Both the position numbers and the translations under genes were made by a program. Shown one piece after another: positions 33,687-41,769 of a stretch of DNA of 42,156 nt. Position 1 is the stretch's first letter. The number at the start of each line of letters is the position of its first letter. Below the pieces are notes generated by a model that saw nothing but the letters and a program-made list of their open reading frames with translations, had not been told where the DNA came from and ran no database searches. The DNA comes from CAZCCC01 sp964535715 (GTDB taxonomy: Bacteria > Patescibacteriota > Patescibacteriia > Buchananbacterales > UBA6539): NCBI GenBank assembly GCA_964535715.1, contig CAZHUO010000012.1, positions 1-42,156 on the forward strand, written 5' to 3'.

Positions 33687-35054
33687 TTAATTAATATCAA
33701 TACGATTATTCAGCTTCTTTTTTAATTCTCCGGCGGTTTTGTTGAAATCAATGATTTCTTGTACTCCGCTTTCCATATCCCTGATAAGAATTGTTCCGTC
33801 CATTACCTCTTTCTGCCCTAAAATCAAAGAATATCTGGCTTTAAGCTTATTGGCCAGCTCAAGCTGTGATTTCAGGCTGTCTTTAGCAAAATTCTCCGCC
33901 ACTCTGATGTTGACTTTGCGAAGCTGCTCAAATAAAATCAAGCCTTTAATTTTAGCCTGGTCGCCGATTTGAGCCAAGAATACTTCAGCTGTCTCCTCTT
34001 GGGGTATTATTGCTTCTTTTTGGCGGAGCTGGCTGATTGTCCTTTCAACTCCGATTGAAACTCCGATTGCCGGAGTCGGACGGCCGCCTAAAATTTCAAT
34101 CAACTTGTCGTATCGGCCGCCTCCACCCAAAGCGCTTTGCGAGCCGGCTTCTTCTTCGGAAGGCCAAATTTCAAAAACGGTTTTGGTATAATAATCAAGC
34201 CCCCTGACCAAATACGGATTCAGCTTGTAAGAAATACTAAGCTCATCAAGAAATTCAACGACTTTCATAAAATGATTTTTACAATCATCGTCAACCCAGT
34301 CAATTAACTGAGGCGCTTCGTTTTTGACAAACTGGCACGACGGCTTTTTACAGTCTAAAAGGCGCAGCGGATTTTTAGTTAAGCGGGTTTTACAATCATC
34401 ACAAAGCATTTTTCTCTTGCTTCGATAATATGACACCAGCTCCTGAATGTAGGCTTTCCGGCAGTTGGGACAGCCGATGGTATTTATCTGGATGCTTATT
34501 TTTTCCAAGCCGATTTCTTTGAAAAAATTACTGACAATGGAAATTATCTGAGCGTCAATCACCGGAGTTTCATCGCCGATGACTTCAAAGCCGAACTGAT
34601 GAAATTGCCTTTGCCGTCCCGATTGGGGTCTTTCCCGCCGAAACATCGGGCCCCAATAATACATTTTAACCGGCTGAGGAAAATTGGACATCCCGTGATT
34701 AATATATGCCCGGCAGGCCGATGCCGTTGCTTCCGGCCGCAAAACTACCGTTCCTTCCCCCTGATCGACAAAACTGAACATTTCTTTTTCAACAATATCG
34801 GTCTGTTTACCGATAGAACGGACAAATAAAGCCGCCTCTTCCAAAATCGGCAGCTCAATTTTGCCAAAACCGTAGCCTTTGGCAAAACCTTTGGCAGTAT
34901 CCTCTAAAAATTGCCAATAACCCTGATCAACAGGCAGAATATCTTTAAATCCTCTTAAAAGCTTTGGATATTTATCCTGACCCTTTATTAATTTTTTTGG
35001 CTTTATTTTTTCCAGATCGTATTTTTTAATTTTTAAAATTTCTTTTTTAGGCAT
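33687..35054 (-). CDS. hisS: histidine-tRNA ligase
   Basis: 455 residues. It charges tRNA-His with histidine. Class II synthetase motifs are visible: LLRGFKDILP near the start, RPEATASACRAYI (about 120), motif 2 in GPMFRRERPQSGRQRQFHQFGFEVIG (shown in parts: MFRRERPQ and RQFHQFGFEVIG), the histidine-specific LVRGLDYYTKTVFEIW (about 280) and motif 3 in PAIGVSIGVERTI (about 345). The C-terminal anticodon-binding domain starts near 360 (EVFLAQIGDQ). It carries an extra Cys pair set (CPNCRKA, CDDCKTR, about 205-235), a small insertion with CxxC spacing seen in some bacterial HisRS proteins. A roughly 28-residue Lys-rich N-terminal extension precedes the core. It is 5 bp from the lepB stop, so probably co-transcribed. 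Confidence 0.96.
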   Translation of the reverse strand: MPKKEILKIKKYDLEKIKPKKLIKGQDKYPKLLRGFKDILPVDQGYWQFLEDTAKGFAKGYGFGKIELPILEEAALFVRSIGKQTDIVEKEMFSFVDQGEGTVVLRPEATASACRAYINHGMSNFPQPVKMYYWGPMFRRERPQSGRQRQFHQFGFEVIGDETPVIDAQIISIVSNFFKEIGLEKISIQINTIGCPNCRKAYIQELVSYYRSKRKMLCDDCKTRLTKNPLRLLDCKKPSCQFVKNEAPQLIDWVDDDCKNHFMKVVEFLDELSISYKLNPYLVRGLDYYTKTVFEIWPSEEEAGSQSALGGGGRYDKLIEILGGRPTPAIGVSIGVERTISQLRQKEAIIPQEETAEVFLAQIGDQAKIKGLILFEQLRKVNIRVAENFAKDSLKSQLELANKLKARYSLILGQKEVMDGTILIRDMESGVQEIIDFNKTAGELKKKLNNRIDIN

Positions 35055-35059
35055 ATTGG

Positions 35060-35677
35060 CTATTCTATATTATAAGATGAATTAAATAAAAGAAGCCCGA
35101 ATCTGCTTAATGGCCAGCCCCGCAAAAGCGTACGCCCGACAATGTTTTCTCTTCTTACCGCTCCAAACGCCCTTGAATCCAGGCTTGCTGAACGGTTATC
35201 GCCTAAAAGAAAATATTCCGCCGCGTCAAGCTTCACGTCAACATCACCGAGAGTTTTTGTGGCCGGCAAAAGATATTCTTCCTCCAAAACTTGGCCTTGC
35301 GGCTTAGTTTCATTATAAACAGTGATTTTACCGGATTCAATTTTTATTTTATCCCCGGGCAGGCCGATTACTCTTTTTATAAAATACTGCCCTGATTCGA
35401 ACGGAGACCGAAAAACCACCACATCGCCTCTTTGCGGTTCGCCGAAACGGTAAGATATTTCATCAATTATCAAATATTCATGATCGTAATAATTCGGCTC
35501 CATTGAAGCGCCTTTGACATAAAACGGCTTTATTAAATAATAACGGACCGGAATTATGATTGCCAGAGAAATAATTACGATTTTAAAAACTTCCCAAAAG
35601 AATATAAAAGCCTGCTTGCCAAACGACAAACTTCCTCCCAAGCCGTAAGGGTTTTCATTTTTTTTAAATAATCCCAT
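35060..35677 (-). CDS. lepB: signal peptidase I
   Basis: 205 residues. Membrane serine protease that removes signal peptides from exported proteins, including the many secreted proteins in this window. Seen: one N-terminal transmembrane helix (about 27-50, FFWEVFKIVIISLAIIIPV), the catalytic serine in VKGASMEPNYY (about residue 58), the catalytic lysine in QYFIKRVIGLPGDKI (about 100), and the conserved YFLLGDNRSASLDSRAFG box (about 150-167) followed by IVGRTLLRGWP. The catalytic Ser-Lys dyad is complete. It sits 5 bp upstream of hisS. Confidence 0.96.
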   Translation of the reverse strand: MGLFKKNENPYGLGGSLSFGKQAFIFFWEVFKIVIISLAIIIPVRYYLIKPFYVKGASMEPNYYDHEYLIIDEISYRFGEPQRGDVVVFRSPFESGQYFIKRVIGLPGDKIKIESGKITVYNETKPQGQVLEEEYLLPATKTLGDVDVKLDAAEYFLLGDNRSASLDSRAFGAVRRENIVGRTLLRGWPLSRFGLLLFNSSYNIE

Positions 35678-35682
35678 AAATT

Positions 35683-35757
35683 ATAGCTGTTAGCTGTTAA
35701 CTGTTAGCTTTTAGAAGTTTTGAAACTAAAAGCTATAAGCTAAAAGCTAAAAGCTGC
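35683..35757. repeat. AGCT-core repeats between gdpD and lepB
   Basis: TTAGCTGT/TTAGCTTTT words on the left and their complement AAAAGCTATAAGCTAAAAGCT on the right (split here as AAAAGCT units) give an imperfect inverted repeat filling the whole spacer. Similar words occur at 39833-39945 and 40878-40914. Confidence 0.75.
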
Positions 35758-36483
35758 CTATAATCTATCCGGATAATTGGTAATGATTCCGTCGACTCCC
35801 AAGCCTTTTAAATAATCGATCTTTTCTTGGCTGTCAACCGTCCAGGCGCAGATTTTAATTTTTTTCTTTTTAAAAAGCCTGACATTTTTTTCATTCAACA
35901 GCCGATGGTTGATGCTTAAATAATCGACTTTGGCCGACTTAACAATCCAATAAATATAATATTTGGTAAGGGGCAAAAAAAGCAAGGCTAAAAAATCAAG
36001 AAAAAACCAAAAAGAAAAAGAATTGACCGAACGAAAAAGCAAGGCAGTAGTAATTTCCGGCTCCAGCTGCTCAGCTTCGCGCAGTTCGCCGGGATAGTTT
36101 GAACAAATCATTACCGAAGAAAAATCAATTTTATAATCTCTTAAAGTCTGAATGACAACCAAAGCGCTGCCCTTGACCTTTAATTCTATGTCTAAGCCGA
36201 CTTTATTGCCGATGACTTCTAAAACTTCGCCTAAAGTCGGAATTGTTTCATTATGCTTTATTTTCAAATTTTTTACTTCTTTCAAATTCAAGTTTTTAAC
36301 CAATCCGAATTTTTTAGTCAGCCTCATCAGCTGGCTATCGTGCAAAATAATCGGATGCTTATCTTTGGTAATTCTGACATCAAGCTCAACCATGTCAACA
36401 CCAAGTTCCAGGGCTTTTTTAAAAGAAGAAATTGTATTTTCAGCCGCATAAGCCTTTGCCCCGCGGTGGCCGATTTTTAACAT
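35758..36483 (-). CDS. glycerophosphodiester phosphodiesterase
   Basis: 241 residues from the ATG at 36483, where the family's first strand begins (MLKIGHRGAKAYAAENTI); the longer reading from 36522 adds only a repetitive spacer-encoded peptide. It hydrolyses glycerophosphodiesters to glycerol-3-phosphate and alcohols. Seen: the HRG motif, AENTISSFKKAL, the metal-binding VDMVELDVRITKDKHPIILHD (residues split across E-x-D and H-D), DIELKVKG (about 105) and the C-terminal ICAWTVDS...LGVDGIITNYPDRL pattern. There is a hydrophobic stretch near 155-175 (FWFFLDFLALLFLPL) and no signal peptide. It may recycle host or own phospholipid head groups. Confidence 0.92.
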   Translation of the reverse strand: MLKIGHRGAKAYAAENTISSFKKALELGVDMVELDVRITKDKHPIILHDSQLMRLTKKFGLVKNLNLKEVKNLKIKHNETIPTLGEVLEVIGNKVGLDIELKVKGSALVVIQTLRDYKIDFSSVMICSNYPGELREAEQLEPEITTALLFRSVNSFSFWFFLDFLALLFLPLTKYYIYWIVKSAKVDYLSINHRLLNEKNVRLFKKKKIKICAWTVDSQEKIDYLKGLGVDGIITNYPDRL

Positions 36484-36578
36484 AAAACAATAAATCAATA
36501 AATCAAGAAAACAATAAATCAAAAAATCAAATTTAAAAACAAAATTTTTTCACTTTCCAAACATGTCTGCTATCACTA

Positions 36579-36681
36579 TGGACAATGCTGGGCTCGAACC
36601 AGCGACCTTCGCGATGTGAATCCGCCTTCTCCGCCTTTGGCGGATTCGGCGGACAGGCGCGACGCTTTCTGATTACACAAA
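36579..36681 (-). pseudogene. decayed tRNA-Val(CAC) with hairpin inserted in the anticodon loop
   Basis: The 3' half is intact: anticodon loop TTCACAT (CAC at 36616-36618), stem CGCGA, T arm GCTGG-TTCGAGC-CCAGC, acceptor strand ATTGTCC and discriminator A (36579). The 5' half is only 24 nt (36658-36681) and retains AAAGCGTCGCG, matching the end of a D arm plus the 5' anticodon strand, but lacks the GGACAAT needed to pair with the acceptor strand. Between the anticodon stem and loop lies a 37-nt nested hairpin (36621-36657). It looks like a decaying tandem copy of a valine tRNA, not a working gene. Confidence 0.75.
36621..36657. repeat. nested palindromic element (REP-like) inside the tRNA remnant
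   Basis: Outer stem TCCGCC/GGCGGA (36621-36626 with 36648-36653) encloses an inner stem of the same sequence (36630-36635 with 36639-36644, loop TTT). The flank CCTGTCCGCCGAA is shared exactly with 41582-41594, so this belongs to a dispersed family. Confidence 0.85.
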
Positions 36682-36755
36682 TGGGTAGTGGAGGGATCGA
36701 ACCTCCGACCTCTGCAATGTGAATGCAGCGCTCTAACCAGCTGAGCTAACCACCC
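36682..36755 (-). tRNA. tRNA-Val(CAC)
   Basis: A 74-nt cloverleaf. Acceptor GGGTGGT pairs with ACTACCC (one G-T pair); D arm TTAGCTCAG...GGTTAGAGC; anticodon stem CTGCA/TGCAG around TTCACAT, anticodon CAC at 36719-36721; T arm GGAGG-TTCGATC-CCTCC; discriminator A. No CCA is encoded. It is next to a decayed copy with the same anticodon. Confidence 0.95.
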
Positions 36756-36992
36756 ATAAAGACTCAGCCATTAACTTATATAAAAAAGAAAGCGCTTGGG
36801 TTCACGGTGCACTTTAATAATCTACGCTTTCAGTGCATGCCCTTTGAAAATATTACTTTTGAAATATAACATAAATAACAAATAATATCAAGGCTAAAAT
36901 TTATATCACTTAAATTCGTTATTAATTATTAATTTTACGCAAAGGTTGCTTTTATATCATTTTTGTGGCAGAATTATAAAGAATTAATTACT
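36756..36992. other. divergent intergenic region
   Basis: 237 bp between the tRNA (minus) and the LCP gene (plus). It contains a hairpin of GTGCACT (36808-36814) with AGTGCAT (about 36832-36838) and AAAGCGCTTGGG-type words. It must include promoters for both directions, but no clear -35/-10 pair was found. No gene seen. Confidence 0.45.
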
Positions 36993-38429
36993 ATGACAAC
37001 AGAAATCGAACAAGATCCTTTTGAAGGAAAAAAAGAGCAAGAAGAACAAATCGTTCCAAAGCAAAAAACCAAAAAGAAGATAAGATTTATCGGCAAAATA
37101 TTTATTTATCTGCTGGTATTTTTTATTTTTCTTATAATATCTTTCAGCGTCGGCATAATATCTTCAGGCGAAAATTTATCCAAAGTTTTCGGCGATGTCG
37201 GAATTTGGGGCCAAATCAAGCTTTTGGTCGGAAGCGATGATAAAAAACTTCAAGGCGAAGCTGAAGACCGGATAAACGTCTTGCTTTTGGGGATTGGCGG
37301 AGTAAAGCATGACGGGCCGTTTCTAACCGATACAATAATAATAGTAAGCTTCAAGCCCTCAACAAACCAAGTCGCCCTAATTTCAATTCCCCGCGATCTT
37401 TTAGTTCAGATACCAGGATACGGCTGGTGGAAGATTAATCATGCAAATTCCTTCGGCGAGCAAAAAAATCCGGGCAAAGGCGGCGAGCTGACCAAAGCGG
37501 TTATCAGCCAAAGCTTTGACATTCCAATCCACTATTACATCCGAGTTGATTTTGAAGGCTTTAAAAAAATAATTGATGATTTGGGCGGAATCGACATTGA
37601 AGTCGAAAATACCCTCAATGACCCGATGTATCCGGTGCCGGGCAAAGAAATGGCGACTACGACGCAAAGATACGAAAATTTATATATCAAAGCCGGTAAA
37701 ACCCACATGGATGGCGATTTGGCTTTGAAATATGTCAGATCCCGACATGCCTTGGGAGCTGAAGGGTCTGACTTTGCCAGAAGCAAGCGCCAGCAAAAAG
37801 TGTTAATGGCGGTCAAAAATAAGGGCTTGTCTTTTTCTACGTTGATTAATCCTTACAAAGTGAGCCAAGCTATGGATACCTTAAGCCAGAATATTGCCAC
37901 AAATGTTGAAATATGGGAAATGATCAGATTTTTTAACATGGGCAAAGACTTGGAGGAAACCGACATTACCAATAAAGTTTTTACCGATGAAAAAGAAGGG
38001 CCGCTTTATTCATCTATTGCTGATAACGGCGCTTATGTGCTTTTGCCTAAGGCCGGCGACTTTTCCGAAATGCAGGCGGCCATAAAAAATGTTTTCAGCG
38101 GACAAAAAGAAATCGCCCAAGAAAAGCCGAAAAGAATCCAGATCCAAAACGGCACAAGAATAAACGGGCTGGCTTTGAGGACTTCCGAAATTTTAAAAAA
38201 ATCAGGCTACCAGATAGTTGAAATCGGAAATGCTCCAACTCAAGACTACCAAAAAACGGTAATATACAATTTAAAAGAAGAAAACAACAACACAGCAATA
38301 AACGCCATAGCTGAACTTTTAGGGGCGGAAGTTGCACCGGCTATTCCGGAATGGACGAAAACAAATCCTTCAATCAGCAGCCAGGCTGATATTTTAATAA
38401 TTTTAGGCCAAGACCAAAAAAGCACATAA
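36993..38429 (+). CDS. LytR-CpsA-Psr (LCP) family cell-envelope protein
   Basis: 478 residues from the ATG at 36993; a TTG start ten codons earlier (36963) is possible. LCP enzymes attach polymers to peptidoglycan by phosphotransfer. Seen: a short cytoplasmic Lys/Glu-rich N-terminus, one transmembrane helix (about 38-60, IFIYLLVFFIFLIISFSVGI), the LCP domain (about 100-310) with INVLLLGIGG, LTDTIIIVSF, ISIPRDLLV, YYIRVDFEGFKKIIDDLGGI and LALKYVRSRH...DFARSKRQQ, the conserved Arg/Asp set, then a C-terminal LytR_C domain (about 370-470, IQIQNGTRINGLA). It lies 5 bp upstream of der and is the first gene of the plus-strand block. Confidence 0.9.
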   Translation: MTTEIEQDPFEGKKEQEEQIVPKQKTKKKIRFIGKIFIYLLVFFIFLIISFSVGIISSGENLSKVFGDVGIWGQIKLLVGSDDKKLQGEAEDRINVLLLGIGGVKHDGPFLTDTIIIVSFKPSTNQVALISIPRDLLVQIPGYGWWKINHANSFGEQKNPGKGGELTKAVISQSFDIPIHYYIRVDFEGFKKIIDDLGGIDIEVENTLNDPMYPVPGKEMATTTQRYENLYIKAGKTHMDGDLALKYVRSRHALGAEGSDFARSKRQQKVLMAVKNKGLSFSTLINPYKVSQAMDTLSQNIATNVEIWEMIRFFNMGKDLEETDITNKVFTDEKEGPLYSSIADNGAYVLLPKAGDFSEMQAAIKNVFSGQKEIAQEKPKRIQIQNGTRINGLALRTSEILKKSGYQIVEIGNAPTQDYQKTVIYNLKEENNNTAINAIAELLGAEVAPAIPEWTKTNPSISSQADILIILGQDQKST

Positions 38430-38434
38430 AATAT

Positions 38435-39826
38435 ATGGAAATGCCAAAAGTAGTAATTTTAGGCCGTATCAATGTCGGCAAGTCATCGCTTTTTAATCGG
38501 CTGACCGAATCCGGCAAAGCTTTGGTTTCATCGGTCGAAGGAACAACCCGCGACTATAATATCGGCGAGGTTAGATGGCGGAAAAAAATATTCAAATTAA
38601 TCGACACCGGCGGGGTTAATATCGATACCTTAAAAAACAGTATTAAGATTTTACTTCCCGGCAAAAAAAATAATTTAAAAACTACAGGAGATATTATCGA
38701 AACAGAAATAATCAAGCAGACAAAAAACGCCTTGGAAAAAGCGGACATGATCTTGATGGTTGTTGATGGCAAAGCCGGGCTTATGCCGCAAGACAAAGAG
38801 CTTGCCCTTATTGTAAAAAAACTTCAAAAACCGATAATCCTTGCCTGCAATAAAATTGACAGGCAAAAATCGCTTGACCGAGTTTTGGAATTTTATAAGC
38901 TCGGACTTGGCCAGCCGCAGCCGGTTTCCGCGGTCAACGGCAGCGGCACCGGCGATTTTTTGGATGTTTTAGTAAAAGCGTTAAAATGGCCTAAAGGAAG
39001 AAAAAAAAATGCCATCGAAGATGAAGACAAAATCAAAGTAGCGATGATCGGCAAACCTAATGTCGGCAAATCTTCATTGATAAATAAAATTCTCGGTGAA
39101 CAGCGGGTAATTGTCTCCCCGATTCCTCAAACAACCCGCGAACCTCAAGATACTGAAATAACTTACAAGGGCAAAAAAATAATATTAATCGATACAGCCG
39201 GAATAAGAAAAAAAGCAAACATCAACCGCGGCCTGGAAAAAATGGCAACCAAAAAAACCGGAAAAGTGATAAAATCAGCTGATATAGTTTTATTGGTAAC
39301 AGAAGCCGACAAGCCATTATTCAAGCAAGACAGCTTTCTAGGCGGTCTATTGAAAGATTCCGGTACCGGGATAATCATTGCCGCCAACAAATGGGATTTA
39401 ATTGAAGACAGAGACAGCAAAATCGACACTGAAACAATAAGATATTACAATCAAAATTTTCCCTATCTGGCTTTTGCCCCGATAATTTTCATTTCGGCAA
39501 AAACCGGCAGAAATGTCGACAAAATTCTTGATCTGATTTTACAAATCTGGCAGGAAAGGAAAAAAGAAATTCCCGAAGAAAATTTAAGCGAAATTTTAAA
39601 AAAAATGGTAAAGCACCATTATCCGGCAAAAGCCGGCGGCCAAAAAAGGCCTCATATATATGCGCTAAAGCAGACCAGAACCGCCCCGCCGGAATTTACA
39701 GTTATCGTCGGCGAGAATCAATCAATCCATTTTTCATACCTGAGATTTATTGAAAATCAAATCAGGCAAAATTTTGGTTTTTTGGGCGTTCCGGTTATAA
39801 TGAGGGTGAAGACTTTAAAAAGGTAA
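38435..39826 (+). CDS. der: ribosome-assembly GTPase Der (EngA)
   Basis: 463 residues. Double-GTPase acting in 50S subunit maturation. Two complete G domains are visible. The first has GRINVGKSSLFNRL (P-loop), EGTTRDYN, DTGG and NKIDRQ. The second has GKPNVGKSSLINKIL, IPQTTRE, LIDTAGIRKK and NKWDLIED. The C-terminal KH-like domain includes HHYPAKAGGQKRPHIYA. Unusually the first P-loop reads GRINVGKS where GRPNVGKS is usual, and the first domain carries an insertion after DTGG (IDTLKNSIKILLPGKKNNLK). Both GTP sites otherwise look functional. Probable operon with the LCP gene. Confidence 0.95.
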   Translation: MEMPKVVILGRINVGKSSLFNRLTESGKALVSSVEGTTRDYNIGEVRWRKKIFKLIDTGGVNIDTLKNSIKILLPGKKNNLKTTGDIIETEIIKQTKNALEKADMILMVVDGKAGLMPQDKELALIVKKLQKPIILACNKIDRQKSLDRVLEFYKLGLGQPQPVSAVNGSGTGDFLDVLVKALKWPKGRKKNAIEDEDKIKVAMIGKPNVGKSSLINKILGEQRVIVSPIPQTTREPQDTEITYKGKKIILIDTAGIRKKANINRGLEKMATKKTGKVIKSADIVLLVTEADKPLFKQDSFLGGLLKDSGTGIIIAANKWDLIEDRDSKIDTETIRYYNQNFPYLAFAPIIFISAKTGRNVDKILDLILQIWQERKKEIPEENLSEILKKMVKHHYPAKAGGQKRPHIYALKQTRTAPPEFTVIVGENQSIHFSYLRFIENQIRQNFGFLGVPVIMRVKTLKR

Positions 39827-39968
39827 AATTTATAGCTTTAAGCTATTAGCTTATAGCTGTCAGTAATTTTTTAAGTCTTAAAACATAACTATTTTTCTAT
39901 ATACTAAAAGCTAACACAAAACTAACCATTAGCTTAGAAAAATTGATTATAAAGATATATCTATAGAC

Positions 39969-40846
39969 ATGTCAGAATATAATACCCAACCACCAGAAGA
40001 GTATACACAAAGCACTGAACAACAAACTCCAAAAAGGCTTCGCCTTGGTGCCGATGCTTTAATGTTAAGCTTAAAATCATTCAAGACAGAAGGATGTGAA
40101 AATATTGAAAGTCAAAAAGGTGATAATAAATATATTGTCACTTCTTCTCATCTTTCCAATTTAGACGCTCCGGCAGTTATCAAAGCCTTGGGTGAAAAAT
40201 TTGATATGCAAATTACCGCCCAATCCATATTGGCAGAAGAAGCAGGGCAAAAGATAATGTTTCAGCTAGGGGGAAAAGATAACTTCAGTTTTCTTGATTA
40301 TCACTTAACGCCAACTGACCGAGCCGGATCATTTAATCCTGACAATTTTACCGACTTGGAAAAAAAATGGAAAAAGGAAAAACTCCATGGATTGCCATTC
40401 ATCCATTTAATCTTAAAGGTAAAATGACAAAGGCCAATGTTGGACCGATATATTTAGCCCAAAGGACTAAGGCAAAAATAATTCCAACCGCCCTGGAAAT
40501 TCAAGGTAAGGAAGAAGATTTAAGCATCCACGGCCTAAAAGGTTTACAATCACTTGTAAAAAGATTAAACGGAATTTATCATATCGGCCAGCCGATTGAA
40601 CTAGAACCGATTGATGTAAGCATCATTGACTCCGTAATAAAAAAAAGAAAAGAACGAAAAGAAAAAATAAAAAAAGGAGAAGAAATCATTTTGGAGGATA
40701 GAATTAGTCCGGAAGAATTAGCTGAATTTCACAAAGTCCATAAGGCCTTGCAGGAACAGGCTAATATGGTTGGAAAAATTATCAGTGAAATGCTGCCGCC
40801 ACAACAACAAGGCTATTATCAAGAACAAAATTCTAATGAAGATTAA
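39969..40846 (+). pseudogene. PlsC-like acyltransferase, frameshifted at an A8 run
   Basis: Two overlapping frames make one protein of about 292 residues. The first (39969-40427) has a disordered N-terminus and TSSHLSNLDAP, the H-x4-D catalytic motif of glycerophospholipid acyltransferases (about residue 57). The second, in the -1 frame, continues as MEKGKTPWIAIHPFNLKGKM and GPIYLAQRTKAKIIPTALEI, matching the motif III/IV region, although the usual FPEGT is replaced by HPFNL. The frames meet at eight As (40360-40367): one more A, or a -1 slip there, restores the reading frame. It could be a sequencing error, a real mutation, phase variation or slippage. It would acylate lysophospholipids in membrane synthesis if active. 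Confidence 0.75.
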
Positions 40847-40877
40847 TAAAAGCTTATGGCCGATAGCGCTTAGCTCC

Positions 40878-40914
40878 AAAAGCTAAAAGCTAAAAGCTAA
40901 AAGCTAAAAGCTAA
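40878..40914. repeat. 7-bp tandem repeat (AAAAGCT) upstream of pth
   Basis: About five perfect heptamer copies run into the ATG of pth, leaving no Shine-Dalgarno. The same period and AGCT core precede ftsZ at 10788-10833. Confidence 0.95.
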
Positions 40915-40915
40915 A

Positions 40916-41488
40916 ATGAAGCTAATCATCGGCTTAGGAAATCCCGGTAAAATTTACGAAGAGACCTGGCATAATCTCGGCTTTTTGGCTGTTGATGAAA
41001 TAAAGAAAAAAGAGCCTGAAGTCTTCTGCCAGTTTAAAAAAAGCACGAAATTCAAAGCAGAGATTTGCGAAAATCAGGGAGATTTGGAAAAAATAATTCT
41101 GGCCAAGCCCCAGACATTTATGAACGAATCCGGCCAGGCCGTCAAATCGATTATTAATTTTTATAAAATAAAGCCCCAAGATCTCTGGGTAATCCATGAC
41201 GACATCGACCTGACTTTGGGTAAAATAAGAATTTCCCATAATTCTTCTTCGGCCGGACATAAGGGAGTTGGGTCAATAATTGACCAGCTTGGCACAAAAG
41301 ATTTTGTCAGATTTCGGCTTGGAATAAAAAAAGATCCACCCAGCCTTATACCGGCTGAAGACTACGTCTTGCAAAAAATCGACAAACAAAGTAAGATTAT
41401 TGTTGAAGAGGTAATTCAAAAAACGCTTTCGGCAATTGAAGTGTCTTTAGTTCAGGGCATATCGGAAGCAATGAATGAGTTCAATTAG
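40916..41488 (+). CDS. pth: peptidyl-tRNA hydrolase
   Basis: 190 residues, normal length. It frees tRNAs from prematurely released peptidyl-tRNA. Seen: MKLIIGLGNPGKIYEETWHN with the catalytic histidine in WHNLGF (about residue 20), the KPQTFMNESGQAV substrate loop with the conserved Asn (about 68), VIHDDIDLTLGKIRI (about 92-106), with the conserved Asp, and SSSAGHKGVGSIIDQLG (about 110-126). All catalytic residues are present. The gene ends in a clear terminator 28 bp further on. Confidence 0.96.
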   Translation: MKLIIGLGNPGKIYEETWHNLGFLAVDEIKKKEPEVFCQFKKSTKFKAEICENQGDLEKIILAKPQTFMNESGQAVKSIINFYKIKPQDLWVIHDDIDLTLGKIRISHNSSSAGHKGVGSIIDQLGTKDFVRFRLGIKKDPPSLIPAEDYVLQKIDKQSKIIVEEVIQKTLSAIEVSLVQGISEAMNEFN

Positions 41489-41516
41489 AAATAGTCAATA
41501 AAATAAATCAATATAG

Positions 41517-41540
41517 CGCATTATAAATGCGTTTTTTGTT
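41517..41540 (+). terminator. rho-independent terminator of pth
   Basis: CGCATT (41517-41522), loop ATA, AATGCG (41526-41531), then TTTTTTGTTT on the plus strand. Confidence 0.85.
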
Positions 41541-41565
41541 TAGCAAAGTCGCCATTTATATTATC

Positions 41566-41700
41566 TGTCACCCTGAACTTGCCTGTCCGCCGAAGCGGAA
41601 GGCGTAGGCGGGTTTCAGAGTCTCAAGGCTTTCTGGATCCTGAAATTCCGCCAGAGGCGGATTCACGTATCAGTATTTAGCTAAAAAATTCAGGATGACA
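41566..41700. mobile_element. MITE-like element with nested palindrome
   Basis: 135 bp bounded by TGTCACCCTGAA (41566-41577) and TTCAGGATGACA (41689-41700), which are 12-bp inverted ends with one mismatch. The interior has no gene. A palindromic block beginning CCTGTCCGCCGAA (41582-41611) interrupts what looks like AACTTG-TTTCAG, and a second palindrome (TCCGCC AGA GGCGGA) lies at about 41646-41660. Decayed copies of the end sequence follow (41710-41755). Confidence 0.7.
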
Positions 41701-41769
41701 AGGTAGTAACAAATTCAGAATAACAAAAATAGACAACTGCATTCTGTCGAGATGACTAAGAAAAAATTA

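Noticed and set aside
36484..36522. longer start of the glycerophosphodiesterase
   Set aside because: The extra codons (MIYCFLDLLIYCF) come from a repetitive AATAAATCAA spacer, and the catalytic HRG strand starts at the inner ATG.
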